64,000 nucleotides of DNA. Source: an uncultured Propionibacteriaceae bacterium. Lineage in GTDB: Bacteria > Actinomycetota > Actinomycetes > Propionibacteriales > Propionibacteriaceae. Below, piece by piece: positions 57,043 to 64,000 of this stretch (the first letter of the stretch is position 1; each line of letters begins with the position of its first letter). The notes beneath the pieces are model-generated. The model searched no databases. It was given only the letters and a program-made list of their open reading frames with translations, and had not been told where the DNA came from. The position numbers and the translations under genes were made by a program. Where the stretch lies: positions 6,960 to 70,959 of the forward strand of contig CALLVV010000002.1 of assembly GCA_938012815.1 (NCBI GenBank), read 5' to 3'.

Positions 57043-57699
57043 ATGGCCATTCTCGATCCCGTCAGGCCCACCATCCTGGCGGCACGCATCATCTCCAACG
57101 TGGACCGGGGCTTCGCGGAGCACCTGAACCTCAAGGACCACCAGCGCTCCCTGGCGCTGGTCACCTGTGACATCGACGACGCGTTGTACGTCTCCCTCGA
57201 CGAGGCGACCAAGTTCGCCGAGGTCGACGTGGTCTACGCGAAGAGTTTCTACGCCGGTTCCGGTTACCCGTCGGGTCCCCTCTCCGGTGAGATCATCGGC
57301 ATCCTGGCCGGGCCAACCCCCGCGGAGGCCCGCTCCGGCCTGGACGCCTGCATCGCCTACGCGGAGGAGGAAGCCTGCTTCTACACGGCCAACGAGGCCG
57401 GGGACCTGACCTTCTTCCCGCACCTGATCAGCAGCACGGGCAGCTACCTCAGCGAGGCAGCGGGCATCAACCGCGGCGAGCCGCTGGCCTATCTCATCGC
57501 TCCCCCGCTGGAGGCCACCCTCGGTCTTGACGCAGCCATGAAAGCGGCCGGGGTGGAGATGAAGGTGTTCTACGAGCCACCCTCGGAGACCAACTTCGCC
57601 GGTGGCCTGCTCACCGGCACCCAGAGTGCCTGCCGCGCGGCCTGCACCGCCTTCCAGGAGACCGTTCTCGACGTGGCGGTCTCGCCTCGAAAGTACTGA
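57043..57699 (+). CDS. eutL: Microcompartment shell protein EutL (tandem BMC-T)
   Basis: A 218-residue double-BMC trimer-forming shell protein with a gated pore for cofactors or substrate. The opening MAILDPVRPTILAARIISNV and the later LSGEIIGILAGPTPAEARSG and NRGEPLAYLIAPPLEATLG are typical. The start ATG at 57043 lies 10 bases after eutC with GAGGAGACG as ribosome site. It is the only BMC-T gene in the cluster. Confidence 0.93.
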   Translation: MAILDPVRPTILAARIISNVDRGFAEHLNLKDHQRSLALVTCDIDDALYVSLDEATKFAEVDVVYAKSFYAGSGYPSGPLSGEIIGILAGPTPAEARSGLDACIAYAEEEACFYTANEAGDLTFFPHLISSTGSYLSEAAGINRGEPLAYLIAPPLEATLGLDAAMKAAGVEMKVFYEPPSETNFAGGLLTGTQSACRAACTAFQETVLDVAVSPRKY

Positions 57700-57710
57700 A
57701 GGAGAATTCA

Positions 57711-59201
57711 GTGACGCACATCGACAAGGATCTGGCATCCATCCAGCAGGCCCGCGACCTGTGCAACCAGGCCCGCGAGGCGATGCGCAGCTTCCAGTTC
57801 GCCTCCCAGGAGGAGGTCGACCGGATCTGTGAGGCGATGGTCGAGGCCGCGGTCACCGAGGCCGCCCGGCTCGGGCAGCTCGCCCACGAGGAAACCGGTT
57901 TCGGTTTCCCCCTGCACAAGAAACTGAAGAACGAGTTCGCGTCCCGCAACGTGTGGGAGTACATCAAGGACACCCCCACCTGCGGGGTGTTGCACCACGA
58001 CAAGGAACGCAAGATCGTCGAAATCGGCGCTCCCGTGGGTGTGATCGTCGCGCTGACGCCGTCCACGAACCCGACCTCGACGGCGATCTTCAAGTCGCTG
58101 ATCTCGGTCAAGGCCCGCAACGCGGTCATCGTCGCCCCCCACCCGTCGGCGTCGAGAAGCACCGCCGAGGCGATCCGGGTGATCGCAGAGGCCGGGGAGA
58201 GGGCCGGCATGCCTGCGGGGCTGATCTCCTGCCTGGAGAACCCGACGATCCAGGGCACCACCGAGCTGATGAGCCACCACGCCACCTCGATGATCCTGGC
58301 CACCGGTGGTCCCGGCATGGTCAAGGCCGCTCACAGCCAGGGCAAACCGGCCCTCGGCGTCGGCCCGGGCAACGTGCCCGCCTACGTGGACCGCAGCGCC
58401 CACGTCGTCAAGGCCGCCAGAATGATCGTCGAGTCGAAGTCGTTCGACTGCTCCACGATCTGCGCCACCGAGCAGGCGGTGATCGCCGACAGGCCCATCG
58501 CGGAGCGCCTGAAGGCCGAGATGCAGGCCCACGGTGCGCACTGGCTCACCAAGGAGGAGGCCGACACGCTGGCCGCGGTGATGTTCCGCCCGAACGGAAT
58601 GATGGTCGCCGGTCTCGTCGGTCGTACCCCGCAGTACATCGCGAAGAAGGCCGGCATCCAGGTGCCCGAGACGGCTCGCATCCTCGTGACCGACCTCGAG
58701 GGCATCGGTCCCGACCACCCGCTGTCGCGTGAGAAACTCACCACCGTGCTCGGCTTCATGGTCGTGGACGGCTGGCGTGAAGGCTGCGACCGCGCCATCG
58801 AGATGCTCACCTTCGGTGGCGACGGCCACAGCATCGTCGTCCACTCACGCGACGAAGAAGCGGTCCTGACCTTCGGCATCGAGAAACCGGCTTTCCGGAT
58901 TCTCGTCAACACCTGGGGTTGCCTGGGTGGGGTCGGATACACCACCGGGCTGGCACCGTCACTGACGCTGGCACCCGGAGGTGTCGGCGGCGCTGCCGTC
59001 AGCGACAACATCACCCTCACCCACGTCCTCAACGTCAAGCGTCTCGCCTACCATCTGCGCGATGCCCCCGAGGTCGCCAAGCTGTGGGGTGGCCGTGGTT
59101 CGGCCCCCGCCTCGGCCCAGGCCACCTCGAACGATCCGGGACAGGACGCGATTGACCGGATCGTCGCCCAGGTGCTCGCCGAGATGCGCGGCACCAGCTG
59201 A
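57711..59201 (+). CDS. eutE: CoA-acylating acetaldehyde dehydrogenase EutE
   Basis: A 496-residue enzyme that converts acetaldehyde and CoA to acetyl-CoA with NAD+ inside the compartment. The catalytic Cys lies in SFDCSTICATEQ (about residue 247), with the nucleotide-binding segment VIVALTPSTNPTSTAIFKSL before it. Both ends have short amphipathic helices; the C-terminal DAIDRIVAQVLAEMRG follows a disordered Ala/Ser linker and looks like an encapsulation peptide. The start is a GTG at 57711 with AAGGAG eight bases upstream. Confidence 0.94.
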   Translation: MTHIDKDLASIQQARDLCNQAREAMRSFQFASQEEVDRICEAMVEAAVTEAARLGQLAHEETGFGFPLHKKLKNEFASRNVWEYIKDTPTCGVLHHDKERKIVEIGAPVGVIVALTPSTNPTSTAIFKSLISVKARNAVIVAPHPSASRSTAEAIRVIAEAGERAGMPAGLISCLENPTIQGTTELMSHHATSMILATGGPGMVKAAHSQGKPALGVGPGNVPAYVDRSAHVVKAARMIVESKSFDCSTICATEQAVIADRPIAERLKAEMQAHGAHWLTKEEADTLAAVMFRPNGMMVAGLVGRTPQYIAKKAGIQVPETARILVTDLEGIGPDHPLSREKLTTVLGFMVVDGWREGCDRAIEMLTFGGDGHSIVVHSRDEEAVLTFGIEKPAFRILVNTWGCLGGVGYTTGLAPSLTLAPGGVGGAAVSDNITLTHVLNVKRLAYHLRDAPEVAKLWGGRGSAPASAQATSNDPGQDAIDRIVAQVLAEMRGTS

Positions 59202-59220
59202 GCGTGGAAGGAGCTGAGAC

Positions 59221-59394
59221 GTGACCGCGACCAACCAGGCCTCAACGGCATCGACCAAGGAGGAAAAAGCTCGAAACACCAGCAAGACACCGGAGCAGAA
59301 AACACCGGCATCCACGTCCGGGTCCGCCACAGTGGCGAAGCCCCGGGAAGAAACCGACCAACAGCCACAGACCACCAACAGAAGGAGCACTTCC
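59221..59394 (+). other. In-frame 58-codon extension ahead of eutM with its own start signals
   Basis: A GTG at 59221 with AAGGAG eight bases upstream reads in frame into eutM. The 58 residues are Thr/Ser/Lys/Glu/Gln-rich, with no hydrophobic core, so they would be disordered. A second ribosome site and ATG lie at the internal start (59395). Two EutM forms could be made, as with PduB and PduB' in the Pdu system. Confidence 0.5.
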
Positions 59395-59685
59395 ATGGCT
59401 GATGTAACTATGACCGCTCTCGGCATGGTCGAGACCAAGGGCCTCGTGGGCTCCATCGAAGCGGCCGACGCGATGGTCAAAGCCGCCAACGTGACCCTGA
59501 TCGGCAAGGAGCAGATCGGTGCCGGACTCGTCACCGTGATGGTCCGCGGCGACGTCGGCGCCGTGAAGGCCGCCACCGACGCCGGGGCCTCCGCGGCGTC
59601 GCGCGTGGGCGAGCTGGTGAGCGTCCACGTGATTCCCCGTCCTCACAGCGAGGTCGAGCTCATCCTGCCCAAGACCAAGGGTTGA
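59395..59685 (+). CDS. eutM: Microcompartment hexamer shell protein EutM (BMC-H)
   Basis: A 96-residue hexamer-forming facet protein, normally the most abundant shell component. Family features are the ALGMVETKGLVGSIEAADAM start, TLIGKEQIGAGLVTVMVRGD, and VHVIPRPHSEVE near the end. The ATG at 59395 has AGAAGGAG eight to nine bases upstream, giving the standard length. An in-frame upstream GTG could add 58 residues. A strong hairpin follows the gene, which may stabilise its transcript. Confidence 0.95.
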   Translation: MADVTMTALGMVETKGLVGSIEAADAMVKAANVTLIGKEQIGAGLVTVMVRGDVGAVKAATDAGASAASRVGELVSVHVIPRPHSEVELILPKTKG

Positions 59686-59704
59686 TCCTGTATCCACCGG
59701 GCCT

Positions 59705-59737
59705 GTGTGCTGGCCGGGAGATCTCCGGCCAGCACAC
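59705..59737 (+). terminator. Strong hairpin between eutM and eutQ
   Basis: GTGTGCTGGCCGG and its perfect complement enclose seven bases. It lies 20 bases past the eutM stop and before eutQ, with no T-run. It may partially terminate or protect the upstream message so that shell protein is made in excess of the downstream enzymes. Confidence 0.6.
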
Positions 59738-59775
59738 GGGGGCGGTTCTCCGCCCTCGTTCACTGAAGGAGCATC

Positions 59776-60411
59776 ATGTCCACACGCACCGTCATCTCCG
59801 CGGATCAGGTCGCCCAGGCCGCAGCCAACGGACGACTCACCGTCCCCGAAGCAGCGATCGTCACCCCACTGGCCCGGGACCGTGCCGCCGAGCTGGGCGT
59901 CAAGCTCGAATCCGAGGGTTCCGCCCCCACGCCCATCCCCCCTGCCACCTCTGCACCGACCACGTCATCGGACGACGACCTCACCCAGCACATCCGGACC
60001 CTTGTCACCTCGATGCTCGCCAACGACGTCACCGCGACGGCAGCGAGTCGTACACGTCCCGTCAAGCTCTGCCGCGCCGCCGATGCGGTCACTGAGCCGT
60101 TCCCCCATCCCGGGCCGAAGCCCGGCCAGCAGGTGCGCACCGGGGATGTCGTCACCTCCGACGACGGTTCTCCGATGGCCGCCGGCTACATGACCTTGAC
60201 CGAGGGCAGTTTCCCCTGGGAGTTCAGCTACGACGAGATACAGATCGTGCTCGAGGGTGAACTTCACATCGGAACCCCCGAGGGCACGAGGATCGCCACA
60301 CCCGGCGACATCATGTACGTGCCCAAGGGCTCCAGGATCACCTTCGGCACACCGAGCTGGACCAGGTTCGTCTACGTCACCTTCCCCGCCGACTGGGAGT
60401 CGGGACTGTGA
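59776..60411 (+). CDS. eutQ: EutQ cupin protein (probable acetate kinase of the compartment)
   Basis: A 211-residue EutQ. The N-terminal module (about residues 1-95) reads VISADQVAQAAANGRLTVPE, then a Pro/Thr linker and a helix. The C-terminal cupin (about 100-211) has the expected MAAGYMTLTEGSFPWEFSYD, IVLEGELHIGTPEG and VPKGSRITFGTP. Salmonella EutQ has acetate kinase activity in vitro, so it may regenerate ATP from the acetyl phosphate produced by Pta. The start ATG at 59776 has GAAGGAG upstream. Its end overlaps eutT by four bases. Confidence 0.9.
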   Translation: MSTRTVISADQVAQAAANGRLTVPEAAIVTPLARDRAAELGVKLESEGSAPTPIPPATSAPTTSSDDDLTQHIRTLVTSMLANDVTATAASRTRPVKLCRAADAVTEPFPHPGPKPGQQVRTGDVVTSDDGSPMAAGYMTLTEGSFPWEFSYDEIQIVLEGELHIGTPEGTRIATPGDIMYVPKGSRITFGTPSWTRFVYVTFPADWESGL

Positions 60412-61223
60412 CCGTCGTCACCGAGGCGGAACTCCGCGACCAGCTGCGTCGCCCCACCCTCGGGGCCACCGTCGCGGTGCCCGCGGAGGCCCGGCTGACG
60501 CCCTCCGCCCAGGACTTCATCAAGCAATGGCAGCTCAAACGGGTCGATCCCTCACAGCCAACACCGGGAACCGCACCCGCGGCGGCGTCGCCGAGCACTC
60601 CTCCCGGGAGCGGGGAAACCGCCGACACCTCGTGGCAGCAGGAGTCGGTGTTCCCGATCAACCGTCCGCAGCATCCGCGTTGCGACTGCTGCGGCGGCGA
60701 GCTCACCTGCAAGGGCGACAACATGACCCAGCTCAACGACGAGGTCTTCGTGGTCAAGACACATCCCCGGATCCGGCTTCGCGGAAAGTTCGACAGCCTG
60801 CACGCCCTGGTGCTCATGGCCGAATGTCAGGCACGCAGCACCGGTCCGGACTGGCTGGCGGAGTCGCTGGCCGTCCTGGCCGCGTACTGCCGGGAACTCA
60901 CCAGCGCCGAATACCATCAGCGGGTCGTGGCACCGTTGTCCCTGCCCGGGTGGGACGAGAAGTCCATCCACCAGGCCACCCACGACCCGGATTCCGTTCT
61001 GGGCGTGCCCCATGAAACCCTCGACGGTTCATCGCCGGTGTTGTCGCACTGGCTGAACCTGTGCCGCACCGGCTCCCGCGAACTGGAGATCGAGGCGCTG
61101 ACGGCACTGCCATCCCAGGACGATCCGTTCGCGGTCTCCCTGAACCACGCGCTCAACAGGCTCTCCAGCGCGTTCTACTTCCTGCAGCTGCGCCTGTCGC
61201 AGACCAGCCACACATCCAGGTGA
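60408..61223 (+). CDS. eutT: Cobalamin adenosyltransferase EutT
   Basis: A 271-residue enzyme that makes adenosylcobalamin for EutBC. The N-terminal module (about 1-45) has AEARLTPSAQDFIKQWQLKR, close to E. coli EutT. Residues about 50-80 are a Pro/Ser linker, and the metal motif HPRCDCCGGELTC (about 86-98) supplies His and Cys ligands typical of EutT. The C-terminal helical domain ends with LNHALNRLSSAFYFLQL, matching the conserved end. The start is a GTG overlapping the eutQ stop (GTGA). Confidence 0.88.
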   Translation: MTVVTEAELRDQLRRPTLGATVAVPAEARLTPSAQDFIKQWQLKRVDPSQPTPGTAPAAASPSTPPGSGETADTSWQQESVFPINRPQHPRCDCCGGELTCKGDNMTQLNDEVFVVKTHPRIRLRGKFDSLHALVLMAECQARSTGPDWLAESLAVLAAYCRELTSAEYHQRVVAPLSLPGWDEKSIHQATHDPDSVLGVPHETLDGSSPVLSHWLNLCRTGSRELEIEALTALPSQDDPFAVSLNHALNRLSSAFYFLQLRLSQTSHTSR

Positions 61224-61244
61224 ACACTTCAGAAGGACAGGCCC

Positions 61245-61535
61245 ATGCCCAGACATGTGATAACCCAACAGGACATCAGCCAAGCCCTCGCCGATGGCAG
61301 GACCGAACTGACGCTGCGTCCGGACAGCATCGTCACCGCGTTGGCGGCCGAGGTGGCCCAGCAGAAAGGCATCCGCCTGGTGCGGGCCTGTGAGGAAACC
61401 CACGGGGCGGCTCCCACGGAGGCAGCGGGGCAACCTGGGTTCGGGCGTACCGACGTCCGCAACGCCGTGATCGCACGCTACGGCGGCGAACCTGATGGTC
61501 TCGACCATGTCCTGGACCGGGTGCTGGGGTGCTGA
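61245..61535 (+). CDS. Free-standing EutQ-N-terminal-like protein
   Basis: A 96-residue protein with no cupin. Its first half, VITQQDISQALADGRTELTL, then a TALAAEVAQQKGIRLVR stretch, has the same pattern as the N-terminus of EutQ and EutT here, and its C-terminal helix (DVRNAVIARYGG to DHVLDRVLG) resembles the second N-terminal helix of E. coli EutQ. It thus looks like the EutQ N-terminal half on its own. The ATG at 61245 has AGAAGGACAGG upstream, and the gene ends one base before pta. A docking or encapsulation role is possible; no function is known. Confidence 0.65.
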   Translation: MPRHVITQQDISQALADGRTELTLRPDSIVTALAAEVAQQKGIRLVRACEETHGAAPTEAAGQPGFGRTDVRNAVIARYGGEPDGLDHVLDRVLGC

Positions 61536-61536
61536 C

Positions 61537-63309
61537 ATGACCCGAGCCGTTCTTCACATCGCACCCGTCCGGCCCGACATCAGCGTCGAGGAAACAGCTC
61601 GTCGTCTCCTCACGGACCTGGAGAACCGGGCCGTCCACGTGAACCTTGGCCCGCTCTTCGCCGCCGACCCCGTCACCGTGGCCACGGATCCCGACCGTGT
61701 CCTGGCGGCTGCTGTGGAGGCGGTGGAGAAGGTCAGCGGGGATGTTGTGGTGACCTCCGCGCAGCTGCCGGAGGCACTTCACCCGGTGGCGTTCACGCTT
61801 CAGGCCCGGTTGGCCACGGAGCTGGGAGCCGGCCTGGTCCTGGTGAGCGACGGCAATGACGGTTCCCTGGAGCAGGTCGCCACGGCAGCGGCCACCGACC
61901 TCCACGCCACGGTGGTCGGCGTGCGGCTCGTCGATGGCAGCTGGGCCGGAGACTCCGGCGGGGCATCGTCCTACCGTTTGCTCAGCGGGTCGTTCAGCAA
62001 CCACGTCACCGATCCGACGCACATCACCATTTCCCCCGGGGAAAGCGCAGGCGACGTGCTGAAACGCCTGACCGGGGACACCTGCCCGGTGGTGCCCGTC
62101 GGGCGCATCGACATCCTGATCGGACTGATCGTCGGCCTGGCCTCCGGACGGTTCCCGCTCCCTGCGGCAGTCCTGGTCTCCGGCGAGGTGATTCCGGAGT
62201 CCGTCACGCGCACCTGGAGTCGTTTCGTACCCACCGTTCCCCTGGTGCAGCTCGGCGCTTCCCCGAACGGGGGTGCCGTGCTGGCGCATGCGCGACAGGT
62301 CCGGGAAGCCCGTCCCGTCACCCCGCTACTGTTTCAGCGCAGGCTGCTGGACGAGGCCCGTGCCGTGAACCAGCGCATCGTGCTGCCGGAAGGCACCGAG
62401 CCGCGCATCGTGCGAGCCGCCGCGGATGTACTGCGCACAGGAGGCGCCCGGTTGATCCTGCTGGGCGATCCCGGGGCCGTGCGACGGGTGGCCGCATCGG
62501 AGGGCGTCGACATCTCCGGCGCGGACATCGTCGACCCCACGAACGATCCCCTGCGGGAACGGTTCGCCGACGAGTACGCCGAGCTGCGCGCGACGAAGGG
62601 AATCACCCGGGAGCAGGCCCACGACCGGGTCGCGGACGTCTCGTACTTCGGGACGATGATGGTGCGCGACGGCCTGGCCGACGGCATGGTCTCGGGCGCG
62701 GTCAACACCACCGCCCACACGATCCGCCCCGCCTTCGAGGTCATCAGGACCAACCCCGGGGTGTCACTGGTCTCGTCGGTGTTCTTCATGTGCCTGCCCG
62801 ACCGGGTGCTGGCCTTCGGCGACTGCGCGGTGAACCCGAACCCGACGGCCCCACAGCTCGCGGACATCGCCATCGCTTCGGCAGTGACGGCCGAGCAGTT
62901 CGGTCTCGATCCCAGGGTCGCGCTGCTGTCCTACTCCACGGGCACTTCGGGCACGGGTCCGGACGTGGACCTGGTCACGGAGGCCACCACCATCCTCCAC
63001 GAGAAGGCGCCGGGGCTGTGCGCGGACGGTCCATTGCAGTTCGACGCGGCCGTGGCCGAGACGGTCGCCCGTTCCAAGGCACCGGGATCCGCCGTCGCGG
63101 GACGCGCGAACGTGCTGATCTTTCCCGACCTGTCGGCCGGCAATACCGGGTACAAAGCCGTGCAGCGCACCGCGGGTGCCCTCGCAATCGGCCCGGTGCT
63201 GCAGGGCCTCAACCGGCCCGTCAATGATCTCTCGCGCGGCGCCCTAGTTGAGGACATCGTCAACACCGTCCTGATCACCGCCATCCAGGCGAGTAGGGAA
63301 ACCCGATAA
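61537..63309 (+). CDS. pta: Phosphate acetyltransferase, long form, in the eut operon
   Basis: A 590-residue Pta that makes acetyl phosphate from acetyl-CoA. The catalytic phosphotransacetylase domain occupies about residues 270-590, with RIVLPEGTEPRIVRAAADVL, MVSGAVNTTAHTIRPA and a closing NDLSRGALVEDIVN. The N-terminal 265 residues resemble the regulatory part of long Pta enzymes (dethiobiotin-synthetase-like plus DRTGG regions), but the P-loop of that part is absent. Most eut operons carry the short EutD (about 340 residues) instead. The start ATG at 61537 follows the previous stop by one base. It ends the operon. Confidence 0.9.
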   Translation: MTRAVLHIAPVRPDISVEETARRLLTDLENRAVHVNLGPLFAADPVTVATDPDRVLAAAVEAVEKVSGDVVVTSAQLPEALHPVAFTLQARLATELGAGLVLVSDGNDGSLEQVATAAATDLHATVVGVRLVDGSWAGDSGGASSYRLLSGSFSNHVTDPTHITISPGESAGDVLKRLTGDTCPVVPVGRIDILIGLIVGLASGRFPLPAAVLVSGEVIPESVTRTWSRFVPTVPLVQLGASPNGGAVLAHARQVREARPVTPLLFQRRLLDEARAVNQRIVLPEGTEPRIVRAAADVLRTGGARLILLGDPGAVRRVAASEGVDISGADIVDPTNDPLRERFADEYAELRATKGITREQAHDRVADVSYFGTMMVRDGLADGMVSGAVNTTAHTIRPAFEVIRTNPGVSLVSSVFFMCLPDRVLAFGDCAVNPNPTAPQLADIAIASAVTAEQFGLDPRVALLSYSTGTSGTGPDVDLVTEATTILHEKAPGLCADGPLQFDAAVAETVARSKAPGSAVAGRANVLIFPDLSAGNTGYKAVQRTAGALAIGPVLQGLNRPVNDLSRGALVEDIVNTVLITAIQASRETR

Positions 63310-63596
63310 GTCATGTCCCCGCTGCTGAAGGAATACTCCTCGAAGACCACGGTCTCCCTGCAGCTGCTTCGTGACCCGGCCTGAGAAGACGACCGGCGAG
63401 TCGTGTCGATGGTGACTGAAACACCCCGCGAACGCCAACGAACAAGTCGGGTCGAAACAGTGCCGCGGGTTCCCGGGAGGGAGTCGTGGTCAGGTCTGCT
63501 TCTCGACCATCAGGAGTGGTTTCGCGCCGGACCGCTCCTTCAGCACGATCCAGCTCGATCGGCTTGCGAAAGCCATGAAACCCTTAGGATGCCAAG
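63310..63596. other. Gene-free space between the eut operon and the NUDIX gene
   Basis: No gene is supported. GTCGAAACAGTGCCGCGGG (about 63451-63469) resembles GTCGAAACCATCCCGCGGG at about 39543-39561, so it may hold a further fragment of the dispersed intergenic repeats. No clear terminator for the eut operon was found. Confidence 0.35.
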
Positions 63597-64000
63597 GTGC
63601 GTTTGATTGGTCTGTTCACCGACGACCCCGTGATCGAGCTACCGCTCGGCCACGGGGAACACCCAGACGCCGCTCTGCACCGCGCCGGCTGGGTGGCGGG
63701 CCGGCCGTTGAAGGCAGAATACCGCGACGGCGACGTCATGGTGACCCTGGAGGTTCACCCCGCATCCCCCACCGACGTCCCGCCCGCCGAAAGACTGGTG
63801 GTGCACGAGGAGCCGGGGGCCGGGGAGGTGCCGCTGATTCACCAAAGGATCGGGACCTACGGGGTCGTGTTGTCCGATCGGGGCCTGTTGGGCACTGTTC
63901 TGTCCCGGATCACCGGGGCCCCGGGAGTCTGGGCCCTACCGGGAGGTGGTCTCGAGGCGGGTGAGGAACCCACCGCGGGGCTGCTGCGCGAGGGACACGA
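63597..64000 (+). CDS. NUDIX hydrolase, 5' part (runs off the window)
   Basis: A GTG at 63597 (AGGA upstream) opens a frame that remains open to the window end, 134 codons. Near its end it shows WALPGGGLEAGEEPTAGLLR, the first half of the NUDIX box G-x5-E-x7-R-E. An N-terminal domain of about 85 residues precedes it and was not recognised. NUDIX enzymes hydrolyse nucleoside diphosphate derivatives; the substrate cannot be told. Confidence 0.8.
   Translation, partial: MRLIGLFTDDPVIELPLGHGEHPDAALHRAGWVAGRPLKAEYRDGDVMVTLEVHPASPTDVPPAERLVVHEEPGAGEVPLIHQRIGTYGVVLSDRGLLGTVLSRITGAPGVWALPGGGLEAGEEPTAGLLREGH

Noticed and set aside
1..64000. tRNA, rRNA, CRISPR arrays, insertion sequences or prophage genes
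   Set aside because: None was recognised on either strand by eye. A tRNA or small RNA scan would be needed to exclude short RNA genes.

Overview
The window is 64 kb of high-GC DNA with dense, mostly intact genes, GTG and TTG starts alongside ATG, strong GGAGG-type ribosome sites, and actinobacterial hallmarks: an ESX/type VII secretion locus, a mycosin protease, a G5/DUF348 cell-wall protein and a MocR regulator. A chromosomal segment of an actinobacterium, probably of the Propionibacteriaceae (Arachnia-like), fits best. That placement is an inference from gene content, not a database result.

Layout. 1-2.5 kb: ends of two envelope genes and a methylmalonate-semialdehyde dehydrogenase (mmsA/iolA type). 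2.6-17.9 kb: a type VII secretion locus in three blocks: mycP-eccB-eccD (minus), two WXG100 genes (plus), an FHA/RDD membrane protein with a second EccD-like protein (minus), the three-ATPase EccC (plus), then an accessory tail with a lipoprotein, a small helical protein, a DUF1023 hydrolase (probable secreted effector) and a gene remnant. 18-31 kb: an inositol-type catabolic and uptake region on the minus strand (iolE, iolG, an IolH/IolI-like isomerase, an ABC transporter of the ribose/inositol class), split by a CPA1 Na+/H+ antiporter, followed by a decayed patch (hipA remnant, small ABC system), a second Gfo/Idh dehydrogenase and a TSUP exporter. 31-34.6 kb: a broken vapBC pair, then a complete but divergent seryl-tRNA synthetase gene lying between two copies of the last 50 codons of dnaB, then intact dnaB. 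34.6-38 kb: DnaA-box-like sites, repeats and a csoR-copZ-copA copper efflux operon. 38-51.5 kb: an RpfB-like RlpA-domain protein, an MFS pump with divergent TetR, ung, a NarL-type two-component system with a frameshifted small membrane gene, yefM-yoeB, msrA, a lipoprotein, a CoA-transferase, a zinc metallopeptidase and a MocR regulator. 51.8-63.3 kb: a compact ethanolamine-utilisation microcompartment operon (eutH-N-A-B-C-L-E-M-Q-T-x-pta). The window closes inside a NUDIX gene.

How it works together. The eut operon gives a full route: EutH import; EutBC cleavage of ethanolamine with adenosylcobalamin made by EutT and with EutA reactivation; EutE oxidation of acetaldehyde to acetyl-CoA; Pta to acetyl phosphate; EutQ as probable acetate kinase. 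EutL, EutM and EutN are the only shell proteins. The divergent MocR gene and a 10-bp direct repeat in the shared promoter region suggest local control. eutA carries a single-base frameshift, eutM has a second in-frame start that would add a disordered 58-residue tail, and a free-standing EutQ-N-terminal-like protein lies before pta. In the secretion locus, EccC has no FHA domain, but an FHA domain is present on a neighbouring RDD membrane protein, and there are two EccD-like channels.

Most unusual points: the serS insertion bounded by dnaB 3'-end copies; the dual-start eutM and the repeated EutQ/EutT N-terminal module; the split FHA and duplicated EccD arrangement; and several frameshifted genes with short homopolymers at the break point.
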